DNA of 8,459 bases from NCBI GenBank assembly GCA_007121375.1, contig SKLX01000126.1:1-8459 (forward strand). The letters are read 5' to 3'. The DNA is from Bacillota bacterium (lineage in GTDB: Bacteria; Bacillota; Dethiobacteria; SKNC01). Below, piece by piece: positions 1-5,740 of this stretch. The notes below the pieces were generated by a model. It was not told where the DNA came from. It did no database searches and saw nothing but the letters and a program-made list of their open reading frames with translations. The translations under genes and the position numbers were made by a program. Position 1 is the first letter of the stretch. Each line of letters opens with the position of its first letter.

Positions 1-860
1 CTTAAGAGGGCATCGCTTTTTTCCAGGTCCCTGCGCACATAGCTGGGGGCGTGACACTGACTGCATATATCAATCATCTCTTCCCTTAGTGCTTCCCATT
101 CTTCCATAGATTCCCTCATAATTTCAGGAGCCCGGGCTGGACCCATCTCCTCCAGTGCGTATAAAACCTTCTCCCGGTCCGCCTCCCACTCGGGATCATC
201 TTCTTCTCCCCGCATTCCCAGGAAACCCCAGGCCGTCATTACATAATGGTCTCCTTCAGGCATATGACAGGTCACACAGGTAGGGGCCCTTTCAGGATCA
301 CCTTCAATGGCATATATCATTCCGTGTTTCGAGCTCTGCCACATCTCGTACTGGGGATGATCTCCCGTATGACAGTGGCCGCAGGATTCAGGCTCCCGGG
401 CTTCCGCAGCTGAAAATACATGCCTGCTGTGGCAGGAATCACACCGGCCCCGGCTTCCATCCTCCCACTGGTAACCTATCTGTTGGCAGGTGACACAGCC
501 TTTATCCGTTACCGCCTGAGGCATATCCTTATAGGTAGGTACCGCTTTCATGGCCTCCCATGCATAGGCATGTTTTCCTTCCTCAAAGCGCTCTACTTCT
601 GTTGGATGACACTCGGCACAGTCCAGGGGTGTAGGCACATCAACCATATGAGCATCCCCTGGCCCCGTATGTTCCTGGCCATGGCAATCTTCACATTCTA
701 AAACCTCCACCTTGGCACTTTTCTCCCAATCCCGGGCAACTCCTTCATGACAGGAAGCACAACTATCTTCATTATTATTACTGGCAATTACCGATAGAGC
801 ACCTGCCCCCGTAAATAGAAAAATAAACAAGATAATCAATACCATCCTTTTCCCCGGCAT
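1..860 (-). CDS. Exported octaheme cytochrome c, HAO/octaheme nitrite reductase superfamily (3' part missing)
   Basis: Read from ATG at 860 down through the left edge, giving 286 residues and no stop, so the C-terminal part is outside the window. Residues 1-27 are a Sec-type signal (Lys/Arg at 4-5, hydrophobic 7-25, no lipobox Cys), placing the protein outside the membrane. Eight heme-attachment sites follow, at C34, C56, C81, C122, C140, C160, C195 and C266. Seven are CxxCH; the fourth, C122-V-T-C125-Q126, ends in Gln. Eight sites plus the DHPQ(167-170)...SKHG(177-180) block after site 6 suggest the HAO family, which interconverts hydroxylamine, nitrite, NO or ammonium. In known members the fourth heme is catalytic, with CxxCH in HAO and CxxCK in octaheme nitrite reductase. 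The start is set by AGGAGGGAGG at about 870-879; the ATG at 866 is out of frame. Family call fairly firm; substrate unknown. Confidence 0.85.
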   Translation of the reverse strand, partial: MPGKRMVLIILFIFLFTGAGALSVIASNNNEDSCASCHEGVARDWEKSAKVEVLECEDCHGQEHTGPGDAHMVDVPTPLDCAECHPTEVERFEEGKHAYAWEAMKAVPTYKDMPQAVTDKGCVTCQQIGYQWEDGSRGRCDSCHSRHVFSAAEAREPESCGHCHTGDHPQYEMWQSSKHGMIYAIEGDPERAPTCVTCHMPEGDHYVMTAWGFLGMRGEEDDPEWEADREKVLYALEEMGPARAPEIMRESMEEWEALREEMIDICSQCHAPSYVRRDLEKSDALL

Positions 861-880
861 TAACCATTACCTCCCTCCTG

Positions 881-900
881 ATGAGTGAGTAATCACTCAT
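881..900. promoter_or_regulatory. Perfect palindrome, TetR-family-type operator
   Basis: ATGAGTGA (881-888), GTAA (889-892), TCACTCAT (893-900): 8-bp arms with no mismatch around a 4-bp centre. The layout matches TetR-family operators of the TGAnTGA-N4-TCAnTCA kind, such as those bound by Bacillus FadR-like repressors. It begins 8 bases downstream of the -10 box of the minus-strand promoter and ends just before the cytochrome ribosome binding site, so a bound repressor would block initiation. No regulator gene is in the window, so the regulator's identity is inference. Confidence 0.65.
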
Positions 901-908
901 TTATCTCA

Positions 909-937
909 ATTATAATATCCGGACTCCAGGGGGTCAA
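909..937 (-). promoter_or_regulatory. Sigma-A promoter of the octaheme cytochrome gene
   Basis: On the minus strand, TTGACC (937-932) is followed by exactly 17 bases and then TATAAT (914-909). The -10 box is perfect and the -35 box is 5 of 6. Transcription would start around 901-903, right at the edge of the palindrome at 881-900, giving a leader of about 40 bases with the ribosome binding site. Confidence 0.8.
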
Positions 938-1060
938 GGAAAACATTTTTAGCAGGGAATATTTTGGGGAATATAGAATTTTATTATTACAAGAAAAAAT
1001 AGAAAAATAGTATCCGAAGTAAAAAAACCTGTACTTCTTAAACAAGAGAGGAGGGGAGAA

Positions 1061-1264
1061 ATGTTGGGGTTTTTACCATTCAACCTGGCCTTCATAATAG
1101 TTTTATTTGCAGGGTTACTTCTTCTGATAGCTGGACTTTTACAGTGGCTGTGGAATATAACCATGCCCGATGTTTTTAACTTGAAAGAAATAACCTACTG
1201 GCAGGCCTTTCGCCTGCTAATTATCTCCGGCATACTTTTTGGCTCTGCCAATGTAACCCTTTAA
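1061..1264 (+). CDS. Small two-helix membrane protein, unknown function
   Basis: 67 residues. Two hydrophobic segments are visible (about 9-31 and 50-63), separated by a short polar linker. The block from W31 to G61, with MPDVF (35-39), ITYWQAF (44-50) and ILFG (58-61), resembles a motif I recall from small uncharacterised bacterial membrane proteins (MPxxFGL...ItfwQA..L...ILFG); this is recall, not a search. The start is supported by AGGAGGGG at 1049-1056, with GGAGG ending 6 bases before the ATG. It is divergent from the cytochrome gene, about 200 bases away, and is followed by a strong hairpin. A 71-codon reading frame on the other strand is judged a shadow. No function can be assigned. 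Confidence 0.75.
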   Translation: MLGFLPFNLAFIIVLFAGLLLLIAGLLQWLWNITMPDVFNLKEITYWQAFRLLIISGILFGSANVTL

Positions 1265-1285
1265 GTTTTAATTAATGTATTCCTG

Positions 1286-1364
1286 AAAAAAAATCACCCC
1301 CTGCCTTTTATTATCATAGTATATCTTAAACAATTAAGGTAATCAAAAGACAGGGGGTTTTTTT
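1286..1364. terminator. Large terminator-like hairpin ending at the next start codon
   Basis: CCCCCTG (1297-1303) pairs with CAGGGGG (1351-1357). After one mismatch the stem continues with CTTTT (1305-1309) against AAAAG (1345-1349). The apex has further pairing: ATTA 1310-1313 with TAAT 1340-1343, and CTTAA 1325-1329 with TTAAG 1334-1338. Seven T's (1358-1364) follow on the plus strand and eight A's (1286-1293) precede, so it could terminate in both directions. The T run touches the ATG at 1365, and the AGGGGG that would serve as ribosome binding site lies in the 3' arm. It may therefore be a terminator for the 67-residue gene or an attenuator for the sugar operon. Confidence 0.6.
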
Positions 1365-2660
1365 ATGCCTTTAAAAGAAATGTACAGCGATGCTTTCCCC
1401 ATTGGTATTCTGGGTCTGGGGTATGTAGGACTGCCCCTGGCAATTTTATCAGCCCAAAAAGGATTTCAGGTCTTTGGAATAGACCATAATAAAGAAAGGA
1501 TCAGGGAAATAGAAAGGGGAAACTCCCGCCTAGTTGATGTTAATGATGATGATTTGTCCATCCTTCTTCAAAACAACAACCTTTCCCTTTCCTCCTCCTG
1601 TGAAGACCTCGCCCGGTGCAGGGCAGTCTTTATTTGTGTTTCAACTTCTTTAACAAATAAGGGTGAGCCGGACCATTCCCACTTGTTATCGGCAGTAGAA
1701 AAAACTGCAACCTATGTAAAACCCGGGACCCTTATTATTATAGAAAGCACCTGCGCCCCGGGCACCACTCAAGAGATAATTCTTCCCCTTATCCAGGCAA
1801 AAGAATTCCATGTAGGGGAAAACCTCTTCCTGGCCTATTCTCCCGAAAGGATAGACCCCGGCAACAAATTTTATTCCCTGGGAAATATCCCTAAACTGGT
1901 TTCCGGCATAACCCCCTCCTGCCGCCTGGCCGCCCTGGACCTCTACGAAAAGTTAAATATCCCCACCGTGGCCGTAAAAAATACGACTGTAGCAGAGCTG
2001 GCTAAAGTGCTGGAAAATACCTACCGGGACGTTAACATAGCCCTGGTCAATGAACTGGCTAAAATCTGCCCCAAATATGGCATCGATGTATGGGAGGTGG
2101 TCAGAGCCGCCGCCAGCAAACCCTTCGGTTTCCAACCCTTCTACCCCGGCCCGGGAGTTGGAGGAAGCTGCATACCTAAAGACAGCAGCTATTTAATCCA
2201 CTGGGCACAAAAAAACAATACACCTGCCCTCCTGGTAGAAACAGCCAGGAGGACCAATGAAAATATGCCGGAATATACCCTGGGGCAGGTAGAAAGATTT
2301 TTGAAAGAAAAAAATTTAAGACTGGAAGGAAGCAAAGTAATGGTTCTGGGAACAACTTATAAAAAAGATGTGGGAGACCTGCGGGGTTCGCCCGCCCTGG
2401 AACTTATAAAGCTTCTCATATCCCGTAATGTAATTGTTTCCTACCACGATCCCTTCATTGAAAAACTGGAAATGGACAGCCTGACCCTCCCGGGAAAAGA
2501 ATTAACAAATGAAGTTTTAAAACTCCAGGACTGTGTGGTGCTGGCTGTTTCCCACAGTTACTATAAAATTAGCCGGTTAACCTCTGCTGCTGATAAAATC
2601 CTGGACCTGACCGGGACCCTTCCGGGAAACATTGTAAATGGGGAAAGGAAAGGAAAATAA
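1365..2660 (+). CDS. Nucleotide-sugar dehydrogenase (UDP-N-acetylhexosamine/UDP-glucose 6-dehydrogenase family)
   Basis: 431 residues, the usual full length. It oxidises C6 of a UDP-sugar to the uronic acid with two NAD+. Visible features: Rossmann motif GLGYVG (17-22), SPER (159-162), the central AELAKVLENTYRDVN helix (210-224) with likely catalytic K214, catalytic C269 in GVGGSCIPKD (264-273), and the C-terminal TTYKKDVGDLRGSP block (330-343). The central helix resembles UDP-GlcNAc/ManNAc dehydrogenases (TviB, WbpA, WecC). The active site reads GGSC...PKD, as in UDP-glucose dehydrogenases, instead of the usual GGHC...VD, so the substrate is uncertain. The ATG at 1365 has AGGGGG 7 bases upstream; ATG 1380 is an alternative. 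Its stop overlaps the next start (TAATG). First gene of the polysaccharide operon. Confidence 0.92.
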   Translation: MPLKEMYSDAFPIGILGLGYVGLPLAILSAQKGFQVFGIDHNKERIREIERGNSRLVDVNDDDLSILLQNNNLSLSSSCEDLARCRAVFICVSTSLTNKGEPDHSHLLSAVEKTATYVKPGTLIIIESTCAPGTTQEIILPLIQAKEFHVGENLFLAYSPERIDPGNKFYSLGNIPKLVSGITPSCRLAALDLYEKLNIPTVAVKNTTVAELAKVLENTYRDVNIALVNELAKICPKYGIDVWEVVRAAASKPFGFQPFYPGPGVGGSCIPKDSSYLIHWAQKNNTPALLVETARRTNENMPEYTLGQVERFLKEKNLRLEGSKVMVLGTTYKKDVGDLRGSPALELIKLLISRNVIVSYHDPFIEKLEMDSLTLPGKELTNEVLKLQDCVVLAVSHSYYKISRLTSAADKILDLTGTLPGNIVNGERKGK

Positions 2661-3607
2661 TGAATAAACTCAAAATCCTTTATTCCACTATTAACCGGAG
2701 CAACCACATTATCCGCTACGGTGAATTCTTTAAATGGGAGGTAGAAAAACTTCCCCAGGTTCACCTTCACTTCCTGGAAAGGGGAGGCCATATAAAAGAA
2801 ATATTAAAAAGCCTTGATTTTTGCCCTGACTTCATTTTTTTTGATGACTTTACCAAAAATCATCCCCTTGCCGGCCTGGATAAGATAAACATTCCCAAGG
2901 GAGTCCTTTACTGGGATGTCCAGCAAAATCAAAAAGAATTCCGTCAATTTATTGAAACAAACAAAATAGACCTTATATTTTCCTTTTACCGGGATGCTTT
3001 TTTATACTATTTTCCCGATTACGCCCCTAAATTTCGCTGGCTGCCAAACCACGCTTATACAAAAATACACAGGGATTACGGCCTGGAAAAAGATATAGAT
3101 TTTTTACTTATGGGCCAGGTATGCTCCAGGATATACCCCCTCAGGCACAAAATTGTCAGGAAAATGAGGGAAAGAAAAAACTTTGTTTATTATCCCCATC
3201 CCGGGTACAAGGATTTTACAAGAAATACAAAAGGATCTGAGCTGGTAGGTGAAAACTACGCCCGGATAATCAACAGGGCTAAAATATTTTTTACCGATGA
3301 TTCTATTTACAGGTTTCCCATAGCAAAATACTTTGAAGCCCCTGCCGGTAAAGCCCTTTTGCTTGCTCCCGGCTCAAAAGAACTGGAAGACCTGGGATTT
3401 ATTAATGGTAGGACCTTTGTGGAAATAAACAATAATAATTACCTGGATCTGGCCCTTTACTACCTGGAAAAGGAAAGGGAAAGGAAAGCCATTGCCCAAC
3501 AGGGTTATGAAATGGTAATTAAACACCACTCTACCCGGGCCAGGGCCAGAGAATTCTTTTATTACCTTAAAGAAGGGATTAATGACCTATGGAATCAAAA
3601 ATCTTGA
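2660..3607 (+). CDS. CgeB-like glycosyltransferase (GT-B type)
   Basis: 315 residues, no signal peptide, presumably cytoplasmic. The C-terminal half carries the CgeB/Glyco_trans_1_2 pattern: LLMGQVCSRIYPLR (148-161) opening the second Rossmann domain, HPGY near 194, RINRAKIFFTD-like stretch around 212-223, and KYFEAPAGKALLLAPG (231-246), the nucleotide-sugar-binding region. The first half (KILYSTINRS at 4-13, then DFIFFDD around 57-63) is the acceptor-side domain and is less recognisable. CgeB of Bacillus is tied to spore-surface polysaccharide. Acceptor and donor here are unknown, although a product of the neighbouring dehydrogenase and epimerase is a natural donor. GGAAAGGAAA just before the start is the ribosome binding site. 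It overlaps the gene before by 1 base and the gene after by 19 bases, so the three are probably translationally coupled. Confidence 0.8.
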   Translation: MNKLKILYSTINRSNHIIRYGEFFKWEVEKLPQVHLHFLERGGHIKEILKSLDFCPDFIFFDDFTKNHPLAGLDKINIPKGVLYWDVQQNQKEFRQFIETNKIDLIFSFYRDAFLYYFPDYAPKFRWLPNHAYTKIHRDYGLEKDIDFLLMGQVCSRIYPLRHKIVRKMRERKNFVYYPHPGYKDFTRNTKGSELVGENYARIINRAKIFFTDDSIYRFPIAKYFEAPAGKALLLAPGSKELEDLGFINGRTFVEINNNNYLDLALYYLEKERERKAIAQQGYEMVIKHHSTRARAREFFYYLKEGINDLWNQKS

Positions 3608-4365
3608 ACAGCTCTCAACTGATGGACCTGATTTTGCACTGCCTGGGTAGAGGGAAACCACTATCAGTGGTTTCCCTGGGCGCTTCTGAAACCTTCGTCC
3701 TGGCCCAGTATACCTTGCTTTCTGAAGAAGAATTTATGAATCACGCAGAGGCTGCCGTGGCTAATAAAGGGAAAAAAAGGGGCTATCGCCACAGGGGAGT
3801 AAGGTTTCCCAACATAAAGGCCCGGGATAAAGCCCTGGAAGCCCTTCTATTAGCAGATGTAATAGGTTATAACATGATGGTCAGGGATGAACATTCGGGT
3901 CTGCTCACCGAAAAAGTTATGAAATATTACGGCCTTCGGCCCCCTTACACATTTGAAGCTTACCTGCGCAGGGTAATCATGTTTTCCCAATGGGAAAAGT
4001 TTCAAGAAATGCTCCGGGAGAAAAGAATTATAATCGTTTGCGGCTATGCCGATGAAGTTAAAGCTTCTATGGATTACCGGCTACAAAAAACCCTTGGATT
4101 TGAAATAGTGGGAGCCCTGAAGATATTTGAATTTGAGGAAGTCCCCCGTTTGATGGAAGAACTAAATAATTACACCTTCGATCTTTGCCTTCTGGCCGCC
4201 GGAGTTAACGCCATTATCCTGGGAGCCTATATTTCCCATCACCTTGGTAAGGTTGCCTTTGATTTGGGTATAGGTATGGAGTCCTTAATTACTGGCAAGC
4301 CCAATGTTGAGGATCTTTTAGTCATGCTGGGACGCCCTGGAGTTAAAAAACTAATGAAAATGTAA
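3589..4365 (+). CDS. GT-D-fold glycosyltransferase-like protein with altered metal motif
   Basis: 258 residues, soluble. The N-terminal part resembles the GT-D (DUF1792-like) domain found in Firmicute polysaccharide clusters: PLSVVSLGASETFVLAQY (24-41), then VRFPNIKARDKALEALLLADVIGYN (about 71-95). In family members I recall, the first block reads (R)xGDGExxxLAQ, where the DxE pair binds metal. Here the Asp is Ala32 and only Glu34 remains. The C-terminal half has a Rossmann-like strand (KRIIIVCGYADEVKASM, 144-160) and a glycine-rich KVAFDLGIGMESLITGKP (221-238). The start lies inside the CgeB-like gene (19-base overlap) with AGAAGGG about 12 bases upstream. It may be a catalytically weak or structural partner of the preceding transferase. 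Assignment comes from recalled motifs. Confidence 0.65.
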   Translation: MESKILNSSQLMDLILHCLGRGKPLSVVSLGASETFVLAQYTLLSEEEFMNHAEAAVANKGKKRGYRHRGVRFPNIKARDKALEALLLADVIGYNMMVRDEHSGLLTEKVMKYYGLRPPYTFEAYLRRVIMFSQWEKFQEMLREKRIIIVCGYADEVKASMDYRLQKTLGFEIVGALKIFEFEEVPRLMEELNNYTFDLCLLAAGVNAIILGAYISHHLGKVAFDLGIGMESLITGKPNVEDLLVMLGRPGVKKLMKM

Positions 4366-4388
4366 TTCAAAAAGAAAGACAATGGAAT

Positions 4389-4653
4389 ATGAAGCCTGAC
4401 ATTACAGTGCTGATGACCAGCTACAACCCGGGAAGATATCTCCTGGAATCCTTACCTGATCCAACTGGACAGCGACGACTGGCTGCCTCCCCGGGCCCTG
4501 GAAGTTTTAAAGAAACCGCATTCTCCTTAGATTGATTGAGGAGGCCCCTTTCCACTGGATAAACCAATCCTTTACTACTACCGCCGGCATAAAAAAAATT
4601 CCACCGGTGAGGTGGAAATCTATAATTTAATAACCCTGAGTCAGTCCCTTTGA
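4389..4653 (+). pseudogene. Remnant of a family 2 glycosyltransferase
   Basis: Three pieces of one GT2 protein survive in order. (a) From ATG 4389: MKPDITVLMTSYNPGRYLLESL, the classic N-terminal strand and helix, followed by unrelated residues to a stop at 4533. (b) In the +1 frame from 4453: YLIQLDSDDWLPPRALEVL, the metal-binding DxD region, to a stop at 4528. (c) In that same frame near 4555-4653: a PLDKPILYYYRRHKKNSTG-type C-terminal signature, ending at TGA 4651. Intact GT2 enzymes have roughly 60 residues between a and b and about 100 between b and c, so at least two internal deletions and a frameshift have occurred. It would have been the fourth gene of the operon. An assembly deletion is a less likely alternative. 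Confidence 0.75.
4591..4617 (-). terminator. Rho-independent terminator of the epimerase gene
   Basis: On the minus strand, TTCCACC (4617-4611), a 5-base loop, then GGTGGAA (4605-4599), directly followed by eight T's (4598-4591). It sits 38 bases past the epimerase stop. It lies within the glycosyltransferase relic on the other strand, where it covers the codons for KKNSTGEVE. Confidence 0.85.
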
Positions 4654-4654
4654 G

Positions 4655-5608
4655 CTAACCAAAGCGGTGAAAATCTATAATTTCTTTAAGGGCTTCATTT
4701 AAACAATAGCGGGGACTGTAACCCAAATCCCTTAAGCGACTTATGTCAGGGACACGCCGGTTAGTTTCTTCAAACTCCTCTCCAAAAGCCTCCTGGAAAG
4801 GAATAATGCTTATTTTTGAAGAAGACCCGGTCATAACAATTACTTTTTTGGCCAGATCAAGGATAGTTATTTCACCCGTGCTGCCTATATTGTAAACCTC
4901 CCCTGTTCTTCCCCTTTTCATTATTATTTCTACTCCCCGGAGGGCATCTTTTATATAGGCAAAGGTGCGGGTCTGGCTGCCGTCTCCATAAACGGGGAGG
5001 GGATTTCCTGTCAGGGCCTTCTTAATAAAAGTAGGCACCACCATCCCGTAAGTGCCCACCTGGTAAGGGCCAATCACATTAAAAAACCTGCCTACCTTTA
5101 CCCGGGCACCCTGCTCCCGGTAATAAGAGAGGGCCAGGTGCTCTTCGGCCAGTTTCCCCACAGAATAAAGCCAACTTTCCTTTTTAGTATCACCCAGGAG
5201 GATATCATCCTCCTCTTTAACGGGAACTGTCCTTATTTTTCCATAAATAGCGGAAGAAGAAGCAATAAATACTTCTTTGTTGTAAGCAACCGCTGCCTCC
5301 AGGACCCTTTCTGTCCCCAGGCAGCTAACCCTCATGGTTTCTACTCCTCTGGCCATGGCCAGCCTGACTCCTACCACAGCTGCCAGGTGAACAATTTTAT
5401 CGCATTTGGCCGCCAGGGAATAAACCAGGTCCTTATCCAGGACGCTTCCCTTTATTATTTTTGCTCCTTTTTCTCCAATACGGGTTATATTCCGGGGATC
5501 CCCTGATACAAAATTATCCAGTACCGTTACCCTGTTACCTTTATTCAACAAATATTCCGTCAGATGAGAACCAATGAAACCAGCACCACCGGTAATGAAA
5601 TAGTCCAT
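4655..5608 (-). CDS. NAD-dependent nucleotide-sugar epimerase/dehydratase (extended SDR, GalE/WbpP-like)
   Basis: 317 residues from ATG 5608. The N-terminal TGGAGFIG (6-13) and Asp31 in LDNF form the NAD site. The catalytic set is S118/S119 in SSSAIYG plus Y148-x3-K152 (YSVGK). FFNVIGPYQVG (175-185), YGMVVPTFI (187-195) and DGSQTRTFAYIKD (209-221) bind the UDP-sugar and are typical of UDP-glucose/GlcNAc 4-epimerases and UDP-glucuronate decarboxylases. The PDISRLRDLGYSP tail (287-299) is shared with both. No gene-specific residue separates them, so the product could be a 4-epimerase of UDP-GlcNAc or its uronic acid. ATG 5608 is chosen because GGAGG lies 5 bases upstream; ATG 5620 and GTG 5623 lack a good site. 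It is convergent with the dehydrogenase operon and ends 1 base from the relic, and has its own terminator. Confidence 0.88.
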   Translation of the reverse strand: MDYFITGGAGFIGSHLTEYLLNKGNRVTVLDNFVSGDPRNITRIGEKGAKIIKGSVLDKDLVYSLAAKCDKIVHLAAVVGVRLAMARGVETMRVSCLGTERVLEAAVAYNKEVFIASSSAIYGKIRTVPVKEEDDILLGDTKKESWLYSVGKLAEEHLALSYYREQGARVKVGRFFNVIGPYQVGTYGMVVPTFIKKALTGNPLPVYGDGSQTRTFAYIKDALRGVEIIMKRGRTGEVYNIGSTGEITILDLAKKVIVMTGSSSKISIIPFQEAFGEEFEETNRRVPDISRLRDLGYSPRYCLNEALKEIIDFHRFG

Positions 5609-5613
5609 TTTAG

Positions 5614-5618
5614 CCTCC
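5614..5618 (-). promoter_or_regulatory. Ribosome binding site fixing the epimerase start
   Basis: GGAGG on the minus strand, five bases before ATG 5608. It overlaps the upstream in-frame ATG at 5620, which therefore cannot use it. This argues for the shorter protein that begins MDYFITGG, as is normal for the family. Confidence 0.65.
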
Positions 5619-5634
5619 ATCACTAATTTTTTCT

Positions 5635-5651
5635 ATCTCATCATATGAGAT
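5635..5651. repeat. 17-bp palindrome upstream of the epimerase gene
   Basis: ATCTCAT, CAT, ATGAGAT: perfect 7-bp arms around a 3-base centre, 27 bases before the epimerase ATG. On the minus strand it contains TATGAT, a possible -10 box, but no convincing -35 lies 17 bases upstream. It is a possible operator; no protein family is suggested by its sequence. Confidence 0.4.
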
Positions 5652-5680
5652 GGTGAGGGTTTTGGTTACCGGCAGTTATG

Positions 5681-5711
5681 AAAAAAATAAAGCAGGGGAA
5701 TCATCCCCTGC
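5681..5711 (-). terminator. Rho-independent terminator of arsM
   Basis: On the minus strand, GCAGGGGA (5711-5704), a 4-base loop, then TCCCCTGC (5699-5692), followed by a T-rich tail (TTTATTTTTTT, 5691-5681). It starts 29 bases after the arsM stop. Confidence 0.9.
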
Positions 5712-5740
5712 CTGGCCAATTAACAACTTAACTCATTGAA

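Noticed and set aside
420..701. 93-codon plus-strand frame
   Set aside because: It is antisense to the heme-rich part of the cytochrome gene, has no ribosome binding site and no sensible protein pattern. The minus frame carries eight ordered heme motifs.
1016..1037. Inverted repeat GAAGTA...TACTTC before the small membrane gene
   Set aside because: Only 6-bp arms with a 10-base spacer in an A-rich region; chance is likely.
949..1164. 71-codon minus-strand frame
   Set aside because: It overlaps the small membrane gene on the other strand, lacks a ribosome binding site and shows no family pattern.
1953..2135. Minus-strand frame inside the dehydrogenase gene
   Set aside because: Shadow of a strongly conserved coding region on the plus strand.
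2561..2791. Minus-strand frame across the dehydrogenase/CgeB-like junction
   Set aside because: Antisense to two well-supported overlapping genes, with no protein pattern of its own.
4382..4399. ATG at 4382 as start of the GT2 relic
   Set aside because: It meets a stop after five codons; the GT2-like N-terminus is in the frame of ATG 4389.
5138..5506. 122-codon plus-strand frame
   Set aside because: Antisense to the epimerase active-site region, with no ribosome binding site.
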